DNA of 63,269 nucleotides, from NCBI GenBank assembly GCA_012798265.1, contig JAAZNM010000003.1:1-63269 (forward strand), in the 5' to 3' direction. This document shows positions 38,802 through 45,690 of the stretch, one piece after another. This stretch comes from Candidatus Roizmanbacteria bacterium. GTDB taxonomy: Bacteria; Patescibacteriota; Microgenomatia; UBA1406; GWC2-37-13. The position numbers and the translations under genes were made by a program. The first letter of the stretch is position 1; every line of letters starts with the position of its first letter. The notes under the pieces were generated by a model. The model worked only from the letters and a program-made list of their open reading frames with translations, searched no databases and was not told the origin of the DNA.

Positions 38802-39569
38802 TTATATTTTTTCTTTGGAAAAATACGACTTGATACTTTCGGTACTTTTTTTGGAAAATGACAATCGGAAAAATCTTTTGTTAAGTTTCGCAATAAGCTT
38901 TATTATTTCTTTTTTGTTGTTGTCGAAAGATATCTGGCGATTAAGAATATCGAAATAACGGTCTGCCTCCGTCATATATATTTTTTGTACCGAAAACGAC
39001 ACCGCTTTTTTAAGTAAAAACAGTCCGGCGACAGGATATGGTTTATTGGTTTTTTCATAAAGGTTTTTTTCTGGATAAGGAACCTGATACAGGTAAAATC
39101 TGCCTTTATGAATTTTGATTATAGCCATATCGTCACATAACGGAACAAAATCCTTTTTCAGCATCTTGACTATGGTGGATTTCCCGGCGCCGTTATCGCC
39201 GATAAATATTTGGGCTTTGCCTTTGACAAGGAAAGCCGATGAATGCAAAAATACCAGTTTTTTCCCGTACAGAAAGTTGAAAATAACTGTCTTCAGGAAA
39301 AAGTGGGATTGTAACCTGCCCATGTTGACGGAAGTTATTATTTTATTGGGAGGCAGTTTATGATAAAGACTTATATAAGTATGGTTTTTTATCCTGGTGG
39401 CGCGGAATATATATTGTTTTCTCGCCTCGATCAAAAGATCGGGGTGGAGACACTCATCTGTCAAATATGCCTTATACTTGTCAGTCAGCACCCTTTTTAA
39501 CGGACAGTCTCCTCCTTCAATAGTAATTTGGATGGTATAGTCGACTATTCTGAGGAAAAATCTTGTCAT
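38802..39569 (-). CDS. HPr-kinase-like P-loop protein
   Basis: 255 residues from ATG 39569, which overlaps the stop of the radical SAM gene (ATGA). The C-terminal half has FIGDNGAGKSTIVKML (Walker A, ~124-136) and PLCDDMAII (~143-150), the layout of HprK-like kinases that accompany lasso-peptide and other RiPP genes; some of these phosphorylate the peptide. The N-terminal ~90 residues are unfamiliar. The peptide core here has Thr34 but no Ser, so the substrate is open. Confidence 0.75.
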   Translation of the reverse strand: MTRFFLRIVDYTIQITIEGGDCPLKRVLTDKYKAYLTDECLHPDLLIEARKQYIFRATRIKNHTYISLYHKLPPNKIITSVNMGRLQSHFFLKTVIFNFLYGKKLVFLHSSAFLVKGKAQIFIGDNGAGKSTIVKMLKKDFVPLCDDMAIIKIHKGRFYLYQVPYPEKNLYEKTNKPYPVAGLFLLKKAVSFSVQKIYMTEADRYFDILNRQISFDNNKKEIIKLIAKLNKRFFRLSFSKKSTESIKSYFSKEKI

Positions 39570-40981
39570 GTCTTTGCTAACGAAATGATATTGGTATTGA
39601 TTATCCTTTTTGCCTCTAACTTGATAGCCAGAGGAAGCATCTTTTTGAATATATAGCAACGAGGCGGAATGCTCCGTAACTTGTCGTATTTAAGCATCTC
39701 CAACCTGCATCCTCCTTTGCACAAGTATCTCCATAAACATTTTTTGCAGATCGGATGGGTGTCCACGGAATAATCAGTAAACGGGGCATTTATTTTTTTA
39801 ATATCTCTGATAAAGTCTTCGGTTTTGTCGTAAGGGATTTTGACTTCGGAGGCCGGACATACCTTTATCTGGCAGTCGGGAGTTATCGTAAACTCCATGT
39901 TTCCCGCAGCACATCCCTGTTCGCTTATGAACATAGGCTGATATTTGTCGTTTAAAGGATTGGCCGTCTCGTTTTTTTGATCCATTTCTCCGTACATCCT
40001 GTATACCGTTTTGATGGCTCTTAAGTAACTGGCTGATGTTTTTTCATCGATTTTCACTGGTTTTTCATGACAGTGTTGGTTGACTTCCTTATAGAATTGA
40101 AATTGGAATTTGATTTTTTGTTTCAGAAGATAAGAGGCAAAATCCGGGAGATGTTCAATGTTTTTTGCCGTTATCGTTGCGGTAATGTGGCTTAAAATAT
40201 TATGTTTCCTGGCTATCTCTATTCCTCTTTTGATAAGGGGGTACGTTGGTTTTCTCCCATAGATGAATTTACGGGTAAGATCGTTGTATCTGCCTATACC
40301 GTCAAGTGAAATATTCGTATTTATTTTGTTTTGTTTCAAAAATATGGCTATATCGTCTGTCAGTAATGAAGCATTGGTAATTATTTTTTTCTCTATGGCT
40401 ATTTTGTTTTCCGTTTTTTTTTGGAAAATATCTATCTCGGCAGCGATCTTCTTTAGAGTTGAAAAATACATCAAAGGTTCCCCTCCGGAAAAAATAAAGA
40501 CAAGTTTTGTAAAACGATATCTACGTCTCAGTTTGATTAGTCTGGACAATAGTTTCCGAAACGTATCAGGGTCTATTATTTCTTTTTTCCTGTCGACAAA
40601 ACAGTAAGTGCACTTGAAATTGCATTGGTTTGTGATATCAATCCAAAATACCAACTGTTTTTTGCTTACATTTGGATCGTAATGGAAATAATTTTTTTTG
40701 CCTTCTTCGCTGATCAAGTCATACTTGAACAAGTTGTCAAAAATATCTTTAATGTCATTTTTATTTAACTCGGGGAATCTGTCGGCAAACAAAATAATCG
40801 AGCGTCCGTAGGTTAATTTCTTTCCCAGTATGTCCTTCAACGCCAAATATATATTTTTTGCCAGCACCAGCTGACCCTTGTAGGAAAAAGGGTTATAGAT
40901 TACTTGATAATCGCCTAACGAAGCCGTATATAGATGATCAAAAAGACCGATTTTGTTTTTAAGCTTTTTGTTTAAAACCAT
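39566..40981 (-). CDS. SPASM radical SAM peptide-modifying enzyme 2
   Basis: 471 residues. RRE-like N-terminal region (~45-100), radical SAM cluster CNFKCTYC (C120, C124, C127), FSGGEPLMYF, and SPASM domain with CAAGNMEF, KVCPAS, HPICKKCLWRYLCKGGC and a last Cys in PPRCYIF. Clear paralogue of the plus-strand enzyme at 36684-38063, but diverged enough to suggest a different bond or site. First gene of the minus-strand unit radical SAM, HprK-like, precursor. Confidence 0.92.
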   Translation of the reverse strand: MVLNKKLKNKIGLFDHLYTASLGDYQVIYNPFSYKGQLVLAKNIYLALKDILGKKLTYGRSIILFADRFPELNKNDIKDIFDNLFKYDLISEEGKKNYFHYDPNVSKKQLVFWIDITNQCNFKCTYCFVDRKKEIIDPDTFRKLLSRLIKLRRRYRFTKLVFIFSGGEPLMYFSTLKKIAAEIDIFQKKTENKIAIEKKIITNASLLTDDIAIFLKQNKINTNISLDGIGRYNDLTRKFIYGRKPTYPLIKRGIEIARKHNILSHITATITAKNIEHLPDFASYLLKQKIKFQFQFYKEVNQHCHEKPVKIDEKTSASYLRAIKTVYRMYGEMDQKNETANPLNDKYQPMFISEQGCAAGNMEFTITPDCQIKVCPASEVKIPYDKTEDFIRDIKKINAPFTDYSVDTHPICKKCLWRYLCKGGCRLEMLKYDKLRSIPPRCYIFKKMLPLAIKLEAKRIINTNIISLAKT

Positions 40982-41043
40982 CGGTTTTTCATTATAACCA
41001 ATTTTTTATCTTTGTTTTTGTTATCTGAATATAATTTATTATA

Positions 41044-42558
41044 ATGATTCAGTTATTTGGCTTATCTGAACAAATGAAAAAAAGGGCAATCTTGGTTTAT
41101 ATCTCCACTTACGAAAAAGAGTTGCACCCAGCGATTTTTACCTTAAAGGCCTACGCCCTATTCCATTCGAAAGAAGACCTGACTATAAAAACAAGGGTAA
41201 TCAAACCTGGACGGATTAAGATGATGGCAGGAAAACCTTACGAGGACATATCCGGAAAACAATCCGACTTAATCGTCGACAGCATCTTGAAAGAAAAGCC
41301 TTTATTTGTCGGTTTTTCAACTTACGTATGGAACATTCGCTTAACTTTGAAGATTATCAAACTACTGAAAAAAAAGCAGCCTTCGTTACCGGTTATCGTC
41401 GGAGGTGCCGAAGCTACCTATAACGCGAAAAAACTTATTAATGATTATATAGAGATTGATATAGCCGCCCTTGACGAAGGCGAAGAAACATTTGTTGATT
41501 TGATCAAATACTTTTCCCATCGCAAAAACAACCTCGGGCTGATCAAGGGAATCGTCTTCCGGGAAAATAAAAAAATAGTCGAAACGGAAAAAAGACAACC
41601 GTTGGATCTGAAAAGAATACCCTCTCCATATCTTATGGACTTAATAAAAATAAACAAAAAACAAACCATAACCATGGAGACATCCCGAGGCTGTCCTTTT
41701 AAGTGTGCCTATTGTTCTTATAATATGTTCAGTTATGCCCATCTGCGGTTTTTTCCTTTAACAAACGTAAAAAAAGAGTTCGTCTATATTCTTAAACGTA
41801 AACCGAAGAGAATATATGTGATCGACGATAATTTTAACATCTATGAACCAAGGGCAAAAAAAATATTGTCGACAATAACGCGCCACAATCACAAAACCAT
41901 GATTACCCTGTTTATAAGGGCGGATGTTTGGCCTATCAAAAAAACCCTAGCCGCAAAACTGGCCAATCCCCGTTTTTATCTGGCTATCGGAATACAATCG
42001 CTAAATACGAAAACTCTCGCCGGGGCAAAAAGAATGCACAATACCGATGTTTTGAATAAAAATATTCAGCTCCTTATGGAACAGGGGGCCAATTTAATCC
42101 CTCAATTCATCATCGGCCTTCCGGGAGACAAGTATGATGATATCCTTTCAGCGATAGATTGGGCTTTTTCCGTTAGGCCTTACGACATCATGTTGCAAAC
42201 ATTGAGGATCAATCCGGGAACGGTATATGAAAAGGATGCCAAAAAATTCGGCATAACCTACAAAAAAAACCCTCCTTACACTATTTTCCGGACAAACACC
42301 ATGTCGGAAGGAGAACTAAAAAAGTCGGAAAGGACAGCCCAGACGTTTCAATTCCTTTACAGAAGAATCTCCTATCGGAAAAAGATGTTGGCCTTTTGCA
42401 AAAAAACCAATCTACCGATCTCCGTACTGCTAAAAAAACTTTGCGACCTGAACCCCTATAGCGTAATTTTTTTGCCGAAAAACAAAATTTTGAAAATGAT
42501 TGACTACGAAACCAATCAAATCAAAAATAATTATGACCGACTTCATAAAAAAAAATAG
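41044..42558 (+). CDS. B12-binding-type radical SAM protein
   Basis: 504 residues. N-terminal cobalamin-binding-like Rossmann domain (~1-165; FVGFSTYVWNI, VIVGGAEATYNAK), radical SAM core with SRGCPFKCAYCSYN (C217, C221, C224) and IGIQSLN, then a helical C-terminal domain. B12 radical SAM enzymes methylate unactivated carbons or catalyse epimerisation and ring changes; several act on RiPPs. TATAAT boxes at 41030-41035 and 41040-41045 favour either ATG 41044 or ATG 41074 (MKKRAILVY) as start. Divergent from radical SAM 2; overlaps the next gene by 26 bp. Confidence 0.87.
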   Translation: MIQLFGLSEQMKKRAILVYISTYEKELHPAIFTLKAYALFHSKEDLTIKTRVIKPGRIKMMAGKPYEDISGKQSDLIVDSILKEKPLFVGFSTYVWNIRLTLKIIKLLKKKQPSLPVIVGGAEATYNAKKLINDYIEIDIAALDEGEETFVDLIKYFSHRKNNLGLIKGIVFRENKKIVETEKRQPLDLKRIPSPYLMDLIKINKKQTITMETSRGCPFKCAYCSYNMFSYAHLRFFPLTNVKKEFVYILKRKPKRIYVIDDNFNIYEPRAKKILSTITRHNHKTMITLFIRADVWPIKKTLAAKLANPRFYLAIGIQSLNTKTLAGAKRMHNTDVLNKNIQLLMEQGANLIPQFIIGLPGDKYDDILSAIDWAFSVRPYDIMLQTLRINPGTVYEKDAKKFGITYKKNPPYTIFRTNTMSEGELKKSERTAQTFQFLYRRISYRKKMLAFCKKTNLPISVLLKKLCDLNPYSVIFLPKNKILKMIDYETNQIKNNYDRLHKKK

Positions 42559-43804
42559 ACGAAAAAGATTTTTTGTCAAAGCCGAAGGCAACAGTATGCT
42601 TCCCCTTCTCAAATCAGGGGATATCGTTTATTACGAAAAGATAAAATTCGAGCATATTAAGATTGACGATTTGGTCCTGTTTTATAAAAAAGACCAGTAT
42701 TTTACCCATCGGGTTATCTACAAAACGAAGAAATACCTGATCACCAAGGGTGACAATAACCTTATCAGCGACGGAAAAATTTACCCTGACAAAGTTATGG
42801 CCAGGGTTGTTGACATAAAAAGAAACGGGCAGATATTCAACGTTGAAAACCTGTATTTGATCCAATCGAGTTTTTATATGGCCGAACTGTCAGATCTCTG
42901 TGAAAAATTAACCGACAGAGGGATTGAATATGCGATCATAAAAGGTTTGCCGCTGCATCTTTACTATGAAAAACACCACCCGAGAAGGATATATGCCGAC
43001 TGCGATTTTCTGATAAGGAAGTCACAATTTTCTGATTTTGATCGTCTGCTTAAAGATAAAGGCTTCGTTATGGTCGACGGTGGACTTTTGTTGCCTGTTT
43101 TTGAGCGTATAAAACAGGCTAAAGACGATCTCATTTATACAAAAAAACATGGCCGGTTTGACATAGTCTTGGATGTTCATTTCGAACCGGAGTTCACCAA
43201 TACGAGAATCGGCAACATCGAAGCTTTCTATCCGGGAGAACTACTGAAAAGCTTATCTCAAAAATTTTTATCCTCAAAAAAAAAGATAACCATTAACGAT
43301 AATGATTTTTTTATACTTGACGACGATGTATTAATCATATATCTCCTGCTTCATCTGTTTAATCATGGTTTCAAAGGAACATATAGGATCAATTTTATCG
43401 ACAGGGTTATCAGGAAAAACCGTCTGGGAAAAAACGGGTGGCTTAAGGTATTGGCTTTTATAGAAGAATACCGATTGAATAATTTTGTCGGGCCAGGCTT
43501 TGCCTTATTGAAGAAATACTACCAAACTCCCATACCGGATTTTTTCTTAAAAAAATTGTCAACCCCGCCGGGGTTGTTAAAAACAGTGTCAAAAACTAAC
43601 ATATACATAAATTACCGGGCGCCTGATGAGATACTAAAAAACTCCCTGGGCGAGCGCTTTTGGACTCTTTTCCGGTTCTCTCCACAGCCCCTATGGAAAA
43701 AAATTACGGCCTTTTCCGATATTAAGAGTATTTTAGCCGGCATATTTACTGTCGGAGTAAGAGCATGGTATTACCTAAACTACCGAATGACTAAAAAGAA
43801 ATGA
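42533..43804 (+). CDS. S26-like peptidase domain fused to a nucleotidyltransferase
   Basis: 423 residues from ATG 42533. Residues ~12-95 resemble a signal peptidase/LexA-fold domain: GNSMLPLLKSGDIV (Ser21) and ITKGDNN (Lys72) give the Ser-Lys dyad, and FTHRV fits the strand between them; there is no membrane helix. Residues ~118-423 match the NTP_transf_5 type of nucleotidyltransferase (IKGLPLHLYY, YADCDFLI with Asp156/Asp158, DIVLDVHFEP), which occurs with PqqD and HprK-like proteins in RiPP loci. A leader protease joined to a nucleotidylating enzyme is unusual. Overlaps PqqD by 14 bp tail to tail. Confidence 0.78.
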   Translation: MTDFIKKNRRKRFFVKAEGNSMLPLLKSGDIVYYEKIKFEHIKIDDLVLFYKKDQYFTHRVIYKTKKYLITKGDNNLISDGKIYPDKVMARVVDIKRNGQIFNVENLYLIQSSFYMAELSDLCEKLTDRGIEYAIIKGLPLHLYYEKHHPRRIYADCDFLIRKSQFSDFDRLLKDKGFVMVDGGLLLPVFERIKQAKDDLIYTKKHGRFDIVLDVHFEPEFTNTRIGNIEAFYPGELLKSLSQKFLSSKKKITINDNDFFILDDDVLIIYLLLHLFNHGFKGTYRINFIDRVIRKNRLGKNGWLKVLAFIEEYRLNNFVGPGFALLKKYYQTPIPDFFLKKLSTPPGLLKTVSKTNIYINYRAPDEILKNSLGERFWTLFRFSPQPLWKKITAFSDIKSILAGIFTVGVRAWYYLNYRMTKKK

Positions 43805-44051
43805 GGATTTTTTTTTTGAGCATATCTGCCAAAAGGAGACCATAATCTTTTTTTGCCTTTGTTTCTTTAATCCCATACTCTTTTACCATGGCTTTGATTA
43901 TTTTATCGTCTTCCCATTTGGCCTTGATTTTGTTGAATATGAAAGAGGCGGTTTCGTTAAACGTATAAAGTATAGACTTTTCCCCGTCGAAGATAACCGT
44001 TTTGTCATCAAGTTTCTGGGTAATCAAACCCTTATTGACGCGGTATTTCAT
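43791..44051 (-). CDS. PqqD-like RiPP leader-recognition protein
   Basis: 86 residues from ATG 44051. PqqD fold pattern: beta strands (VIFDGEKSILYTFNETA), helix FIFNKIKAKW, and winged-helix end (IIKAMVKEYGIKETKAKKDYGL). Free-standing PqqD domains hold the leader peptide for radical SAM or lasso enzymes and bind YxxPx(L/I) leaders in lasso systems, as in the precursor at 38600-38740. TATAAT (44058-44063, minus) ends 6 nt before the ATG. Confidence 0.85.
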   Translation of the reverse strand: MKYRVNKGLITQKLDDKTVIFDGEKSILYTFNETASFIFNKIKAKWEDDKIIKAMVKEYGIKETKAKKDYGLLLADMLKKKILISF

Positions 44052-44063
44052 AGCAAAATTATA

Positions 44064-44105
44064 AATCACAAATCACAAATCCACAATTGAAAATCAAGAT
44101 GTTTG
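44064..44105. repeat. Dispersed AT-rich repeat spacer
   Basis: AATCACAAATCACAAATCCA, then ACAATTGAAAATCAAGATG and TTTGTTATTTGGTATTTGTA running into the end of the sugar transferase gene. Nearly the same words recur at 44697-44815, on the other side of that gene, so the sugar transferase is bracketed by similar repeats. Confidence 0.65.
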
Positions 44106-44696
44106 TTATTTGGTATTTGTAATTTTATCTAAAGTCAGTCGAACTATTAACCCTACCGTCATCAAAACTATTTTAAGATCATAAAAAAACGATTTTTTTT
44201 CGACGTACTCCAAATCAAGAGCCATCCATTTGGCAAACGATAAGCTATGGGCTCCGCTGACGATCCAGGATGACGTCATGCCGGGCAGGACGGAAAACCT
44301 TTTATCATATTTTTTTGGGACTTTAGCGGCTTCGTCAATCGGAAGCGGCCGCGGCCCGACAAAGGCCATCTCCCCTTTTATGATGTTGACCAATTGAGGA
44401 ATCTCGTCAATGGCCATATGGGATAAAAATTTACCCACCTTCGTATAACGGGGATCGTGGCGGATCTTAAAAACAGGCCCGTCGGCCTCATTCTGATTTT
44501 TGATTTTGTGCTTTAGGTTTTCGGCATCTTCTACCATCGTCCTTATCTTGTAGATGATAAAGCTTTTCTTGTCTTTGCCGGCCCTTTTTTGCCTGAAGAT
44601 AAACGGACCTTTGGAAGTAAGTTTGACAGCGGCATATAAAACCAATAATAAGGGCAAAAAAAATATGAATATGACTAGGGCAAATAATCTTTCCAT
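44106..44696 (-). CDS. Undecaprenyl-phosphate sugar-1-phosphate transferase
   Basis: 196 residues: one N-terminal membrane helix, then the bacterial sugar transferase domain (GPFIFRQKRAGKDKKSFIIY, KIRTMV, VGKFLSHMAIDEIPQLVNII, GEMAFVGPRPLP). It starts exopolysaccharide repeat units by loading a sugar phosphate on undecaprenyl phosphate. Short form without the usual four-helix N-terminal domain, like PglC. Bracketed by similar dispersed repeats, which might have helped it move. Confidence 0.9.
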   Translation of the reverse strand: MERLFALVIFIFFLPLLLVLYAAVKLTSKGPFIFRQKRAGKDKKSFIIYKIRTMVEDAENLKHKIKNQNEADGPVFKIRHDPRYTKVGKFLSHMAIDEIPQLVNIIKGEMAFVGPRPLPIDEAAKVPKKYDKRFSVLPGMTSSWIVSGAHSLSFAKWMALDLEYVEKKSFFYDLKIVLMTVGLIVRLTLDKITNTK

Positions 44697-44815
44697 AAAA
44701 ATTTTAAATCACAAATCCACAATTGAAAATCAAATAGCAAAACTCAAAACGTTTTGAATTTGGAATTTTATCATTCAATTGATGTTTGTTATTTGGTATT
44801 TGTAATTTGGAGATT
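44697..44815. repeat. Dispersed AT-rich repeat spacer with inverted repeat
   Basis: AAATCACAAATCCACAATTG at 44706-44725 repeats words at 44070-44090. CAAAACGTTTTG at 44748-44759 is a perfect 12-bp palindrome, and TTTGTTATTTGGTATTTGTA closes the spacer. The rest of the gap to 44840 holds the TATAAT box 44828-44833. No gene is seen. Confidence 0.65.
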
Positions 44816-44839
44816 ATACTATTATAGTATAATGCGCTT

Positions 44840-45679
44840 ATGAAGCTTGGCAAAACCTCCAAAAAAGCTTGGAAGTTCCTTATTAAAAACTACTTTATTG
44901 TAATCTTTATCGCCTGTATCGCTTTTGTCGGAGTCGTCTCTGCCTATAAGATGTTTTTTTCAAAACCAAGTTACGTTTATGTCAAAGTGAAGGTCGGTCA
45001 AGGTCTTTGGTGGGCCAGTACCCAAAAACCGAACATCTGGTTTGTCAACGCCTTAAAAGATATCAAAGAAGAAAAGGATCTGTCAGGCAAACCGACTGTC
45101 AAAGTCCTGAAAATAGAGTACTATCCTTCTATCTACCAAAGCGGGTACTTGGGACAATACGACGTTTATATTACCGCCATGCTCAAAGTGTCCCAGTTGG
45201 GCAAATCGGGCAAATACAATTTCAACCGCTCAACCATCGGCATCGGAGCACCGATTGATTTTGAGTTTTCCAAGGTCCAGTTCAGCGGTACGATCACCGA
45301 ACTAAGCGAGCGGCCCCTTAACGAAAACTATATCGAAAAAACCGTCTATTTGACCAAAAAATACGCTTCCCAGCTTGAGTATCAGGATATTAAAGTTGGA
45401 GACGAGTACTCTAACGGACAAGAGGTGATTTTCAAAATACTTGAAAAATCAGCCGGAGACATAAACGAATTAAATATCATTGACAGAAGCGACTCAGAAA
45501 CCGTCGATCTTTTGTCTGAAAAAAGATTAACTATCTTTGTCAAGGCAACGATAAAAGTCAAAAAAACTGACGGCAAACTTATTTTTGCCGAAGAGCAAAT
45601 GGTCGTTCCCCAAAATAGATTTATCATCTCTACGGAAAACTTCGTTTTTAAAGATTTTTTTGTCTCAAAAATCGAGTAA
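44840..45679 (+). CDS. Single-TM anchored protein (DUF4330-like), paralogue A
   Basis: 279 residues: basic start, one membrane helix (NYFIVIFIACIAFVGVVSAY), then a beta-rich outer domain. It is a paralogue of the protein at 58012-58803: both have YYPS followed by YD(V/F), a segment with VGxxxxxxFxK, and end in KIE. The layout suggests the DUF4330 type, but I am not certain. TATAAT (44828-44833) is 6 nt before the ATG. Eleven nt before the SecA-like gene. Confidence 0.6.
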   Translation: MKLGKTSKKAWKFLIKNYFIVIFIACIAFVGVVSAYKMFFSKPSYVYVKVKVGQGLWWASTQKPNIWFVNALKDIKEEKDLSGKPTVKVLKIEYYPSIYQSGYLGQYDVYITAMLKVSQLGKSGKYNFNRSTIGIGAPIDFEFSKVQFSGTITELSERPLNENYIEKTVYLTKKYASQLEYQDIKVGDEYSNGQEVIFKILEKSAGDINELNIIDRSDSETVDLLSEKRLTIFVKATIKVKKTDGKLIFAEEQMVVPQNRFIISTENFVFKDFFVSKIE

Positions 45680-45690
45680 AATAATGGATA

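Noticed and set aside
34538-44051. Lasso-peptide cluster
   Set aside because: The YxxPxI leader, PqqD and HprK-like proteins resemble lasso loci, but there is no asparagine-synthetase-like cyclase and no transglutaminase-like leader peptidase; YcaO and SPASM enzymes dominate.
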